A stretch of 64,000 nt of DNA, taken from positions 5,800,501 to 5,864,500 of the forward strand of contig CP126192.1 in assembly GCA_030272155.1 (NCBI GenBank), written 5' to 3'. The notes under the pieces were generated by a model. That model ran no database searches. It was given only the letters and a program-made list of their open reading frames with translations, and was not told where the DNA came from. Shown here piece after piece: positions 13,959-23,826 of the stretch (the first letter of the stretch is position 1; every line of letters begins with the position of its first letter). The DNA is from Tetradesmus obliquus (taxonomy: Eukaryota; Chlorophyta; Chlorophyceae; Sphaeropleales; Scenedesmaceae). A program made the position numbers and the translations under genes.

Positions 13959-16310
13959 GGCGCAGGAGAGCCAGCACGCGGGCTGCTGGCTGCACTGCCG
14001 CTGCTAGTTGTCAGCTCGTCGTCCGGCTGCTGCTGCTCCTCTGGCGGCTGCCTGTTGACCAGGATGTGGCGAGGCACTGGGATGTTGTTGTCCTGCAAGC
14101 AGCAGGGCAATTGAAAATGATCGGGGTCAACCCTTTGACATATGGCAGTAAGCGAGCGTGGCAAACAGCAGTCGCAGCCTGCCTGCACCTGTTTCATATG
14201 CTTGTGCTCAGACGCCAAGGCAGCCATGCAGCTCGTTGTTGCATGTGGCACAGCTCCGTGCACTGCCGCCTGCCCCTGCCCCACAACAAGCCACTTGTAC
14301 ACCCTCCTGTAAATCCCTAACACGTTAGACATCTGCATGCTCCAACATCAACAACAACATGAAACGTGTGGTGCATGCTTCGCAGCTGCCTGTTCTGCCC
14401 TCACTGTTAACACTTTTCAACCTCAACACTCACCATGCGCGTTGTGTACACCGCCACCTGTACAGCAGCACGTCCTGCATGTGCACGTCATCTTTATATA
14501 AAACTGCATACAACTGCTCACCATGAGCGTCTTATACACCCTGCGCCGGTCCAGCAGCACGTCCTGCATCTGCACGTCGTTGATGAGGAAGGGCCGCCGC
14601 AGCGCCACGTAGGCCTGCGCCTTGCGCAGCGGGAAGCCCTCGCTGTGCCAGCTCAGCATCACGTCACACAGCGGCCACGCCTCGACAGGCTCCTCCAGGA
14701 TGACCTGTTGCAAAGCAGCCAGTAGAAAAGCCTTTCGGTTATACTTGGGCAGTGTAACAAGTGTGTGCCAGCTCAGCATCACATCACACAGCGGCCACGC
14801 CTCAACAGGCTCGCCCAGGATGACCTGCAGCAGACATGCGGCCAACACAGAGATTGGAAAACACTTTGGCCTGTTACGTGTGAGTGCCAGCTCAGCATCA
14901 CGTCACACAGCGGCCACGCCTCGACAGGCTCCTCCAGGATGACCTGCGGCAAGCATGCGGCCAACACAGAGATTGTAAAACAATTGGGCAGTGTTACGTG
15001 TGAGTGCCAGCTCAGCATCACATCACACAGCGGCCACGCCTCGACAGGCTCCCCCAGGATGACCTGCAGCAGACATGCGGCCAGCCGGTTGGTTTTGCTC
15101 CAGCAGAAGACACACAGGAGACACACAGGTGGAAAGCAACTGCCAAACCACCAGTCCAGCAGGTGGACGCAGGAGGACAAACCGACAGAGCCGTGCATGC
15201 CAAGGCTCATTCTCCTGCAATCAAAAAGCCACCATAACATCCTGCAGACGACATCGTCGTTGCTGCCATGCCGCGCCATGGACAGCAGATGCAGCACAGA
15301 CTGTCTTGCCCTTTCCTGCAAGCCTGCAGCTGCTCACCGTGTCCCCAAAAGATATCACTTCAAACTCGCCTCCTGTGGTGAGCCGCGCCAAGATCTCACA
15401 CATCGGCTTGGACTGAGCCTACAGGAAGATAAACATATCGGTGTTGAGGGCCCCTGCTGCACATGTGCGCTGCACATGAGCAGAGCATGCACTATGTGGG
15501 TGTTGTTGTTGGGGGTTGTGACAAGCCACTGCAACCCCCACCAGGTGAAGCACTGATGCAGGTTGTTGTGAACAGGCCAGCCTGCGCTGCATTGTCCCTG
15601 GCAACTGGAGGAGTGGAGGAGCTGCAAAGCAGCTGGCACGTCACTGCTGCAGCAGCACCCAATGGCATTGGAAACCTGCTGAGGAACTCTTGCTGCCGCT
15701 GCCGCTGCTGATGCTGCTGATGCTGCTTGTCACCTTCTTGTCCATCGCACACAGCCCGATCTTGATCTTGCTGCCCAGGCCATGCTTGCAGTCGGGCGCC
15801 TGCAGCAACGCAACCGCAACTCAGCGCAAGCCACACACATGCGTACATGCTTGCAGGAGGGTGCCTGCAAGCTTGCTGTATGCACACCAGCAAGTGAGAC
15901 CCAGAGCCAGCAGATGTCCTGCGCAGTACTGTGTCTTTGCAGCTGTTGGTGTACAGGACAAGTTGCTGCCCAGGAGCTGTCCTGCCAGCGGCGTAGCAAC
16001 ATGACACAGCATGCTGATCACATGGCCCTTGCTGCATCACCAGCAACAATTGCTTGCTGCTACTGTCGCCGTCTACATTGCAAAGAACTCTGCACGTTCT
16101 GCTTGGTAGCCGCGGCGCAGCTCGTTCAGCTGCTGATGCTGCTGCATGTGCTTGCAGCGGATGCCGCCTGCTCCTACTCACAGAGCGGCTGCGCTTCATC
16201 TGCTTGCGCTTCTGCCTGGTGTTTGGATGCGTCGCAGTCATACTGACGACCTTCACAGGCCCTGCCCTGGATGGAGGCGTTTGTGGTGCTGTGCGCTGCT
16301 GTTCGTCCAT
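1010..16310 (-). CDS. Diphosphoinositol-pentakisphosphate kinase (VIP1/PPIP5K family), 22 exons
   Basis: Predicted bifunctional cytosolic enzyme of inositol-pyrophosphate metabolism: an N-terminal ATP-grasp kinase acting on IP6/IP7 and a C-terminal histidine-acid-phosphatase-like domain. Exons (minus): 16310-16182, 15799-15734, 15412-15338, 14704-14522, 14092-13574, 13183-13101, 12923-12849, 12549-12293, 11804-11548, 10564-10391, 9784-9584, 9321-8882, 8685-8595, 8319-8206, 7773-7578, 6756-6272, 5782-5580, 5324-5192, 4436-4293, 3568-2561, 2146-1919, 1243-1010. All introns are GT-AG, phases agree, and the product is 1,764 aa. Family motifs include [20 protein letters not shown] and [10 protein letters not shown] in the kinase half, [10 protein letters not shown] at about residues 590-599, then [11 protein letters not shown] and [14 protein letters not shown] in the phosphatase half. 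It is longer than the roughly 1,000-1,430 aa of plant and animal homologues because of Gln-, Ala- and Ser-rich insertions. The first in-frame ATG follows an in-frame TAG at 16,365-16,367. Exon 15 and exon 22 choices among echo copies are the least certain. Confidence 0.93.
1183..1545. repeat. Three copies of the exon-22 acceptor edge of VIP1
   Basis: Units of about 125-135 bases repeat three times. Each contains a CAG acceptor (minus strand) followed by the first codons of the last VIP1 exon, reading [13 protein letters not shown] or close to it. Only the copy at 1,243 leads into an open frame that reaches a stop in the expected place; the two others lie upstream in the intron. Confidence 0.85.
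1655..2000. repeat. Three copies of the exon-21 donor edge of VIP1
   Basis: The 3' part of exon 21 (about 1,919-2,000) recurs at about 1,781-1,860 and 1,655-1,733 inside the following intron. The nearer copy keeps the CAG/GT donor; the far copy is more diverged. Confidence 0.8.
3840..4340. repeat. Five copies of the exon-19 donor edge of VIP1
   Basis: The exon-19 end, encoding CDLDSMK and its GTGAG donor (real copy at 4,293), recurs at about 4,183, 4,079, 3,968 and 3,840 with spacing of roughly 105-130 bases and increasing divergence. All extra copies lie within the downstream intron. Confidence 0.85.
7312..7998. repeat. Acceptor- and donor-edge copies of VIP1 exon 15
   Basis: The exon-15 start, encoding [10 protein letters not shown], occurs at 7,773 (used here) and again in the upstream intron near 7,880 and 7,998. 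The exon-15 end, encoding [17 protein letters not shown] and continuing to its donor, is duplicated at about 7,312-7,460 in the downstream intron. Both edges of the same exon have been copied outward into their own introns. Confidence 0.8.
8323..8364. repeat. (CAG)14 tract beside the VIP1 exon-14 acceptor
   Basis: Fourteen uninterrupted CAG units on the plus strand, so CTG on the coding strand, lie directly upstream of the exon-14 acceptor and serve as the pyrimidine-containing stretch before the splice site. A shorter CAG run follows after a CGG interruption. Confidence 0.95.
9740..10160. repeat. Four copies of the exon-11 acceptor edge of VIP1
   Basis: The start of exon 11, encoding [13 protein letters not shown], with its CAG acceptor occurs at 9,784 (real) and upstream in the intron near 9,907, 10,030 and 10,157. 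Spacing is about 120-128 bases. The copies remain highly similar, which suggests recent duplication. Confidence 0.88.
11050..11720. repeat. Triplicated 244-bp unit across the exon-9 donor of VIP1
   Basis: A unit of 244-245 bases is present three times. Each copy covers the 3' half of exon 9 (ending in MREVSSLQ), the GTAGGT donor and the first part of the intron. Donor-equivalent positions are 11,548, 11,304 and 11,059. The copies are nearly identical; the middle one has lost bases within the run that encodes DDDV. Confidence 0.93.
13919..13957. repeat. (CTG)13 tract encoding polyglutamine in VIP1
   Basis: Thirteen CTG units on the plus strand read as CAG in the gene and encode a Gln run inside exon 5. 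It sits in the low-complexity insertion between NRQPPEE and [10 protein letters not shown] of the ATP-grasp half. Confidence 0.95.
14640..15070. repeat. Four copies of the exon-4 acceptor edge of VIP1
   Basis: The exon-4 start, encoding [17 protein letters not shown], occurs at 14,704 (real) and in the upstream intron at about 14,826, 14,945 and 15,065. Period is close to 120 bases. Each copy keeps a CAG acceptor. A shorter copy of the exon-4 donor edge lies at about 14,430-14,500. Confidence 0.9.
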
Positions 16311-16754
16311 GTTTAGCTGCTGCGCTGCTGCCAGTGGCACCGCCGCTGCTGCCGCTGCGCCCTGCTAGACCCTTACGTTGGGGTTAGGTCAATGCCCTGA
16401 ATGTCATAAATGTGCTAGCTGATCATCATTGCAAACTCAAGTGCAGCAAGCTGCACTGCCCTGAGGAACTGAGGGGTGCCAGGTCAGGTCAGCATGGTCC
16501 TTGCTGCGTGTATTCACTGCTGCTCGAGCACTTGGAATTCACAAGCAATCTACGCAGATAATGTTTGTCAGCCGTCACATCAGACCTCAAGAACAAAAGA
16601 TGCTGTTGCTTTGGGACGGAACCCTCTGAGGGTTTGCTCTGATGACATGTTTGAGCGCGCTGCGAAGATGTCTGATACGCAGTACACTGAATTCACCTAC
16701 ATTCACTTGCTCGCATTGTTCGTTTGACATCTGCGTAGCACATACATCAGCAGC
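16311..16754. promoter_or_regulatory. Divergent promoter region between VIP1 and DRE2
   Basis: The two ATG codons are 444 bases apart and point away from each other, so the 5' UTRs and core promoters of both genes must lie here, or upstream exons exist that I cannot see. I find no convincing TATA box. This is inferred from gene arrangement alone. Confidence 0.45.
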
Positions 16755-17706
16755 ATGGAGCGTACCCTGGTAGTGCTTCAGGGCAGCGTGCCTCTTGCAG
16801 CTGTGCAGTCGTTGATCAGTGAACAGGGCATCCCTGCTGACCAGGCAGATGTGACCACCGACCCTTCCAGCAGCACCGGCACTTCCGGTTACGCCAGGGC
16901 TGTGTGCGTGGCAAGCAAGGCCGATCCCGTTCTGCTGGGGGCTATTGCCAAGCTGCTGAGGCCTGGAGCAAAGGCGTTGCTGCAGCTGCATGGTGGCAGT
17001 GAGGTGATTACGAAGCATCAGCAACACTTGAGCAGCAGCAGCACCCTCACTGTATGCCACGCCTCACCCTCTTGCTGCCTCTGTGTCGAGTGCATGCAGG
17101 CTGACGCCAGCAGTGCAATGCTGTTGAGTGGTTTTGCAGACTGCCAAGCCAGCAGCTCTGGCGGCGTAACCACAGTGAGTCTCAGGTTGGCGTTCAGCAC
17201 CTCCACAGCATGGCATGTGCATGCATGCATAGTTCCAGGTGCTGGCGGCTGGCGGCAGTCAATTGCAACAGGTATGCTTGATTGGACAGCTCATTAAGGC
17301 ACCAACGCAGCATGCATACATGCATGCATGTATCTTGGATGTTGTTATCAGAGCATGAGCAGCGGTTCTTGCTTCTTGTCTACGAGTTGTTCGTGAGCTC
17401 ACCCCAACACCCTGCCTGCTGCCTTCCCTGTTATATACAGGTCAGCGCCCACCTGCCAGACTTTGCAGTCGGCTCCAAGGACAGCATCAAGCTGAAGCCC
17501 AAGCCAGCAGCAGCAGCAGCAGCAGACACCAGCAGCAGCAAGAAGGCGTGGCTGCTGGCTGGCGATGACCTGGGCGATGAGGATGGCGGGGAGCTGCTGG
17601 ACGATGACGAGCTGCTCACTGAGGAGGACAGGCAGCGGCCGGCAGCAGGTGCGCAGCGCAGTGGAAGTTGTTGGGGAGGGGCGGGGTTCATGCGTGCATG
17701 TGTGCA

Positions 17707-17771
<65 letters not shown>

Positions 17772-18722
17772 TGATTGGACACAGCACTGTGTGTACTGCC
17801 GAAAGGAGTACACGCGTTGGCCTGCAAGCAGGGCAGCTATGTATCCTACTTGATGTGCCATGTATGTTGCTGGATGCCCTTACGAAACCCTGTGCATGAC
17901 TGTGCATGCATCCACATGCTGGTGCTGCAGCCCATGCATGTCAGGTGTGCTGCAGGCTATCGACCCTTTGTTGTCGCCTGCTGCACACTGCAATGTACCC
18001 TGCAATGCACCGCATTTCCGCCAGCAGCCAAGCAGGATGACTGCGAGCTGGGGCCTGGCGGCGCGCGCAAGGCCTGCAAGAACTGCAGCTGCGGGCGTGC
18101 AGAGGCTGAGGCGGCTGGCGTGAAGGTGGAGCTCACACAGGACATGCTGGACAACCCGCAGTCGGCCTGCGGCAACGTGAGTTGCAGCTTGAGGCTTGTT
18201 GCTTGAGGCGTGTTGAGGCTGGAGGGTTGGGGCGCAGCAGAGTGAATCGATGGACAAGGCATTGTTGCCCCAGCAGCAGAGATAGGATGTGGGTAGAGCC
18301 AGCAATGCTCGGCACGCAGTCGGCAATAGTCTGCAGTCTTCTGGGACTGTGCAGGGTTGTCAACGCACTCAGCTCTGGCCTAAGTTGGCCAACTTAGGCT
18401 GAGCCAGGGCCGTGCTAGCGCCCTTTGCCCACACTCTCACAGCTGTCAAGCATTCGACGCTGCGCCAGCCGATGAAGAGCAATATGGCAATAACCTGCGT
18501 TGTGCGTGCGCTGGTGAGCTGGTAGCCCCCGCAAACATACCAGATGCACCTGACCTGACTGTTGCATGCTGCTGTGCCATGTGTTTTGCTGTCTGTCTGG
18601 TTCTGCAGTGCTCGCTGGGTGATGCGTTCCGCTGCGCTGGCTGCCCCTACCGTGGGCTGCCTGCCTTCGAGCCAGGAAAGAAGATCGAGCTGCCCTCAGA
18701 CTTCCTGACTGCAGATGCATGA
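16755..18722 (+). CDS. Anamorsin homologue (DRE2/CIAPIN1), cytosolic Fe-S assembly
   Basis: DRE2 passes electrons from NADPH through the diflavin reductase TAH18 to the cytosolic iron-sulfur assembly machinery. Exons: 16755-17003, 17100-17174, 17441-17648, 18025-18176, 18609-18722; the phases close to 265 aa, normal for the family. The N-terminal part is a degenerate methyltransferase-like domain. The linker carries [10 protein letters not shown] and [10 protein letters not shown], both typical of the family. The C-terminal Fe-S region has C184 with C195-x2-C198-x-C200, followed by the twin CX2C motif at C226/C229 and C237/C240 around [11 protein letters not shown]. All expected cluster ligands are present. 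Intron 3 holds a long CAT microsatellite. The gene is divergent from VIP1. Confidence 0.95.
17711..17770. repeat. (CAT)20 microsatellite in DRE2 intron 3
   Basis: Twenty perfect CAT units lie between exon 3 and exon 4. Open frames encoding His, Ile or Met runs through it are artefacts of the repeat. Confidence 0.97.
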
Positions 18723-19086
18723 GGAGCTCCAGCTCAGCAAACCACGCACCTGCAGGAGCAGCTGTCACTGGGCTGGAAGCATGAGTTATTAGTAGGAGCA
18801 GCACTTTGGTGATGTGGAACAAGACAGTCGCTAGCAGCAGTATGAGGACTACAGCTGACATGGGGTGGCCCTGTAGGGCTGGGGAGTGAGGTGCTGCGGG
18901 TTGCCACGTCACCCCATGTGTAACAGGGTACGGTGCTGTTGTTGCCTCTTCTGCGTGGATGTGATGGAGGCAGGCATTCACGTAAAACGGACCTTGCCTG
19001 TATTATCAGACAGTTTGCGTCAGACATCGCTGGTCGTTCTATCCTGCAGGCCGTGCTTTTGGTTCCGCAGACATATATTCGACACC
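18723..19086. other. Spacer between DRE2 and the CRM-domain gene
   Basis: This stretch contains the DRE2 3' UTR and the upstream region of the next gene, both on the plus strand. A TGTAA lies at 18,919-18,923. The frame of the next gene is open through part of this spacer from 18,886, but that upstream part is Cys-rich and looks non-coding. Confidence 0.5.
18919..18923 (+). terminator. Probable poly(A) signal of DRE2
   Basis: TGTAA, the main polyadenylation signal known from Chlamydomonas, lies about 197 bases after the DRE2 stop codon and before the next start. Confidence 0.45.
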
Positions 19087-19983
19087 ATGCAAACACAGCT
19101 CATGCACAGCCGCTTAGTATGTAAAACGGGGCACAATGTCATGAAAGCAGACAGCCGAACTGTGCATGTTGCTCGACCAGCATGCAAGTCGGGTGCTGCT
19201 GCTACTGCTGTGGCCGTCAAGACAAGCAGCAGCATAGACAGAGCAACAGCTTCTATCTCGCTTTCACGGGGAGCTAGATGCATTGCCATGGCAGCTGCAG
19301 ATGAGGAGCCAGCAGCAGCAGGCAGTGCTGATGTTCAACCCCAGGCAGCAGCAGAGGAGGAAGCAGCAGCAGCAGCGGGCATCAGCACATCTGACCGCTT
19401 TACAGAAAGCGAGCAGCAAGCACTCTGGGACAGCGTATCACGTGCGCTGCTTCGACTTGGCAAGACAGGCGTCACAGAGTCCCATGCAAGGTCTCTTGTG
19501 GAGCTGCTGACAGCACACAAGCTCGTAAAAGTGCAGCACAACGGCTGCAGGGGCAACCCAGCAGCGCTGGCAGCAGCAGCAGCAACACTGCAGGAGCAGT
19601 CTGCTGGCATGGCAGAGCTGCTGCATGCAAAAGGCAGCACGCTGCTGTTTGGCAGCAGCAGCAGCACCAACGAGCAGCTGCTGGCGCTCGCAGAAGCATC
19701 AGTGGCGTCTACGGCAGTCTGGAAGACCAAGCGCGCTGCAGCAGCAGCAGAGCGGCAGCAGCAGCGTGCAGCGCTTGAGGCAAAGAAGGAGTCAAACGCC
19801 AGCAGGAGCCGCAAGCGTATTGGCCAGATGATCAAGACTGTTGCAAAGCCTGGTCCGCTGGACAAGTCGACGTTGGTGCAGGAGTGGCAGCAGCTGGCAG
19901 GCAGCATAGCAGCAGAGGAGGCGGGCGACGGCAGCAGCAGCAGCGGCGGCGCCAAGCGCAAGACACCCTGGAAGAAGCAATGA
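19087..19983 (+). CDS. Single CRM-domain (YhbY-like) RNA-binding protein, probably organellar
   Basis: The 298-aa product has an N-terminal stretch of about 70 residues rich in Ser, Arg and Ala with few acids, resembling a chloroplast or mitochondrial targeting sequence. After an acidic Ala/Glu linker, residues about 105-153 match a CRM domain: FTESEQQALWDSVSRALL, the GxxG loop as GKTG (125-128), then LLTAHKLVKVQHNG. CRM proteins bind RNA and act in ribosome maturation or organellar intron splicing; which role applies here cannot be told. The C-terminal third is basic and Gln/Ala-rich with predicted helical character. There are no introns. I chose the ATG at 19,087 because it sits in CACCATG; a second Met at 19,141 is possible. 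It follows DRE2 on the same strand. Confidence 0.75.
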   Translation: MQTQLMHSRLVCKTGHNVMKADSRTVHVARPACKSGAAATAVAVKTSSSIDRATASISLSRGARCIAMAAADEEPAAAGSADVQPQAAAEEEAAAAAGISTSDRFTESEQQALWDSVSRALLRLGKTGVTESHARSLVELLTAHKLVKVQHNGCRGNPAALAAAAATLQEQSAGMAELLHAKGSTLLFGSSSSTNEQLLALAEASVASTAVWKTKRAAAAAERQQQRAALEAKKESNASRSRKRIGQMIKTVAKPGPLDKSTLVQEWQQLAGSIAAEEAGDGSSSSGGAKRKTPWKKQ

Positions 19984-20714
19984 GGAGAGTGGTGCAGATG
20001 CGTGCAGTGTAGTGTAGGGTTCGCAGGCCACCATTTGTGGCTACTGTATGTCGGCAGGTCACAACCAAGCTGGCCATCAGCATGCCGGACGAGTGTGTGG
20101 TTTGCTGACTGTTACATGTAGATGCTATCTGTTGCAATGCTTTCACGCGTGCGTGCTGGGCTTTTATGGAGGACCACAGCCATCATGCTGTGGCCATGGC
20201 CAGGTTGTCATATGTCACAGTGGCATAAGCTGACCTGCCCGCAGCGCTGCTAGTGTTTAGGGCTTTTGCATCGTGCATGCGCAGCTCATGGAACCCAGTA
20301 TGTGGCTGTGCGACTATGCTGCAGACAAGCTTGTAATTAATCACGAGGTCATGCATTACTTGGATCAGAGACCAACTGACAGGCCCAATCCTCAGCATAA
20401 GAGCCATAATGACAGTCTCCTCAGTGAGGTTTGCAGGTCGCCTTATGCTTTCATGACACTGCCACAGCAGGCTCCCACAACCTTGATGCAAGTTCCAATG
20501 CATACCAGCTGGTACGCTATGACAACAATACATGAGTGCAACAGCCGCAATTGGTGCACTGCATGACGCCACTGCAGAGGCGACGCAAAAGGAAAATGCC
20601 CCAACGCAGTTTGTAGACAGCAGCAAATACGCAACATACACGGCCCACCACCCCTGTTGTATCACCCGAGCTGGCAGCACGCCAGTATAGAAGGTTTGCA
20701 GTGCCAGCTCACTG
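19984..20714. other. Convergent spacer between the CRM gene and the LRR pseudogene
   Basis: The two neighbouring genes point toward this region, so it should contain two 3' UTRs. No open frame here shows family resemblance. A TGTAA occurs on the plus strand at about 20,332. Confidence 0.4.
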
Positions 20715-22423
20715 CTACTGCTGCTGCTGCTGCTGCCTGCCACGTCGTACTGCTGCCCAAAATTCATTGAGGTCTTCTGGAGACATACCTATACGCAGCT
20801 CCTGCAGGCACGAAAGGCCTGTTAGCAGCATCAGTTCCTGCTGTTGTGACCATTCGCCCTCCAGGTACAGCGCTGTCAGCTGCGTAAGGTGGCCAATGGC
20901 TGCCAGGCACTTCATGTCAACCAGCCTACAACAGTCAAGGTCGAGGTGCCGCAGCTGCTTCAAACTGCATGCCAAAGCAGTCGCCGCCGCGTCATCCACA
21001 TCATCCATCCAAGAGCAGTCCAGCTTTGTGAGGCCTGTCAGCGCTGTCAGCGCCAACATATCTCCTGCAACGAGACATGATGCTGAACTCAAGCTCAAGC
21101 CCGCAGCCGTGACAGGCCCGCCAGGCTGGCACATGCTGCAACCGGCTGCCGCTTGTACTCATCCACATCGTCATAATCGTCACTGACATCATCTGCTAGT
21201 GCAGCAGCCTCCAGCGCTAGCTCAGTCAGGCTGGTAGCAGCTGACAGGCCTGCAAGTATTGCTGCCATTTGTTCTTTGCGCGGCGTGCCAGTCCTGAGGA
21301 GAACATGCAGCACCTGCAGTTGCGGCAGGTGCTGCCAGGCTGAGGCAGTGGCAACTGCTGCATCTGTATGTTCATAATGTAACGCTGCGTGCTCCAATGC
21401 TGGCAGATGTGCCAAGCGTAGCAGCTGCGGACGGCCCTCAGCACCAAACCATACATCAAGAGTGACCTGCCGCAGCTGTTGCAGACTCCCGGGGCCGCAA
21501 CCACTGACAATTGACAGGTGCTCGGCGGTCCTGGGTGTCAGCTGCAGCCGCTGCAGCATTGGCGGCAGCACTGACTCTTCTGGCAGCGCCCCGTTAGCTT
21601 TGAGCTCTGCCAACTGGCTAAGCCTTGACAGGTCCAATGCTGGCAGCTGCTCACGCACACTCAAGTGAAGCTCCCGCAGCGGCAGCGGCTGCAACAGCAG
21701 CTGCTGCAGCTGCTGTGCCGCATCCTCCCAGCTGCCACTTAGCTTGAGGTGTGTGAGCTGTGTGAGTTGAGCAGCAGCCGCCAAGCAGCAGCCTGGCATG
21801 CCGTAGCAATCCATCAGGTGCAGGCGCTGCAAGCTACTCAGGCGCGCCAGCGCTGCTGCAACAGCAGGGCCACTGAAGCAACTGCCGAAAGTCAGCTCAG
21901 TCAGGCTGTGTGGAGGCAGCAGGGCCAGCAGGGCCGCACCGCCTGGCGCAGTGCAGCTGAAGCTGGCCAGGCGCAGGCCGCATCGCTGCTGCTGCCGCTG
22001 CTGTAGCTGGATGCCTACTCTCTGTGTGCATACTGATGCTCCAGGGACTGCTGTTGCTCCGGCTTGTGCTGTGGCTGCTGCAGCTGGCAGCAGTGCTGCC
22101 AGTAGTGCTGGCTGCAGGAGCTGGACCACTAGGTGAGAGTACTCTTGTTTGTCCATAAATTCCGGATAGCCACTGTCGCATGGCTGCAGATGGCTGTCAA
22201 TGGTGATGCTTCTGACCATTGATGCATGCTTTGGAAGCCAGGCGGCCAAGCTTGCGAGCTGTTGCAGCTTCACACGTTCTAGCCTGATGTGCGTGTTGCA
22301 TGCACCACACTGCTGCACTGCCTGCCTCCAGCCCTTGCATACTGTGGCTGCTGTGCACAGGATCTGAGGGTCCGTGCTCAGTTCTGGGTGGTGCAGTGCA
22401 ATGGATATTGCTTGCAGGGCCAT
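20715..22423 (-). pseudogene. Leucine-rich-repeat (F-box-like) gene with a one-base deletion
   Basis: This is a close paralogue of the intact gene at 23,827-25,590. The N-terminal part has the ATVCKGWRQAVQQ segment shared by both, resembling the end of an F-box, and then LRRs such as LSSLQRLHLMDC and LTQLTHLKLSG. The frame stops at 21,095 right after LAGLSRLRA, but the next frame continues the same alignment with LALTALTGLTKLD and ends in EFWAAVRRGRQQQ at 20,715. Comparison with the paralogue places the loss of a single base at about 21,101-21,106. The span is 1,709 nt, one short of a multiple of three. Either the gene is newly broken or the base is a sequencing error. Translation may begin upstream, because a pyrimidine-rich CAG acceptor-like site precedes the first ATG. 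Confidence 0.8.
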
Positions 22424-23826
22424 TGGATGTTTCAGGGTGTGGCTGCACAGCAGCAACAGCAGCAGGAGCAGTAGCAGCACCAGTCAGACGAAGCATAAGG
22501 GCATTTTTCTGCTGCCGATTCTGACGTTTGATTTGGAAGTATGTGTTTCAAGCTACCATGCCACGACACATGGCCCCACTGCGAAGCACCATCCTCGACT
22601 GTGCACGCACCGGCTCTGCAGGTCCAGCGTGCTGCTTTCAGTTTCGATGGAAGGTTGCTGAAGCTTGAGATATGAAGCATTTGATTCGTCGTTGCGTCAG
22701 AGGGGCAGTTTCAATGGCTATCGAATCAACACACTGTAGATCAACAAGGGTTCACTGAGGCGATGCCTGACAGAATGACAGGTTCGAATTGCTGTTACAA
22801 CTGCTACATTGTAGCTGTTGAACAGCAGCACATACACCGCATCACGCAGCATCGACAAGAAAGCATGCAGCGAACAGGAAGCTTATGCGCAGTTGCAATT
22901 TGTATATGCCGGCAGGGCCACATGCACAGCAGTGACAAGCACAACCAACAGTTGTACCAGCACTGATATCTCAGATAGACCTGGAAGTGCCCTGTGTCAA
23001 CACTGCCGGCAAAGGTTCAATGTTGTGCCTGTGCATGCAGCTAGTTGCACCTTTGAGTGCATCTGAGAATGAACACAGATTGTGATCAACTAGTTCACCT
23101 GAGCAATGAAGCCACTTGGCGGCAGTGCCTTTGGGATGAGCTGTTGCTACGTACACCACAACCAAGCAATACCAGCTTGACAGCAGCACTGGCGCTGATC
23201 AGCAGCAGCCACAGCATGCTTGTGCACAAACTTTCTGACAGCAGTACTGCCTACTACTAGTATTACTGAGTATCATTGGCAGGGACAGCGTTCCGCCCTG
23301 AGGCTGTCAGGGGACTGCAGCTGCCGCACTGCCTCAACACCAAGCTGGCAGTTACATAAGCATTTGGTTTCATCCAGTGCCATGAACATGTCAGGTTTAA
23401 CACCACCACAGCTGCATGCCACCGGCAAAGACTCTTTGGAAGCATCCGATGCCTTCCCTGCCCTCAACACCAGTGACCCACCACAGGCAAAGCTGCTTCT
23501 AGCGAGCAGCACACGGCCAAAACACAAAGCACATGCCCAGTTGCCAGTGCATCACCTGACAAAAACTCAACAACCACACGAACCCCGCGCAGCAAATCTC
23601 CGAGTCAACAGATTAGCGCAGAACTTACATAAGTCTCAACCTGCAACAAAACAGCTGCTTCTAGCCAGCAGCACACGCCCGAGGCACATGCCCCAGTACC
23701 ACATGACAGGAACCTGCAGGGCAGCTGCCCCTGATCCCACGCGGTCTAAAATCAATGGCAGGCTCATTGGGCAACTATCAATGCTGCCAGCGCGCTAGCA
23801 CACAAAGACTGGCATGCCATGCCAGC
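22424..23826. other. Spacer between the two LRR paralogues
   Basis: No convincing gene. Plus-strand frames of up to 192 codons (for example 23,220-23,798) have no recognisable domain and unusual composition. The part near 22,424-22,700 would hold the promoter or a first exon of the downstream LRR gene. A minus-strand TGTAA at 23,625-23,629 lies about 200 bases past the stop of the second LRR gene. Confidence 0.4.

Noticed and set aside
17399..17827. His-rich or Met-rich proteins near DRE2 exon 3
   Set aside because: They come from reading the CAT microsatellite in the intron in different frames.
18886..19086. Upstream extension of the CRM-domain frame
   Set aside because: The 67 extra codons are Cys/Val-rich without targeting-peptide character, and the ATG at 19,087 has a better context. 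An earlier start cannot be excluded.
22780..22800. TpsiC-arm-like GGTTCGAATT, possible tRNA
   Set aside because: No acceptor, D-arm or anticodon stem can be paired around it. Similar lone matches near 740 and 52,630 fail for the same reason.
23220..23798. 192-codon plus-strand frame between the LRR paralogues
   Set aside because: It has no domain, its composition resembles non-coding sequence in this window, and there is no splice or paralogue support.
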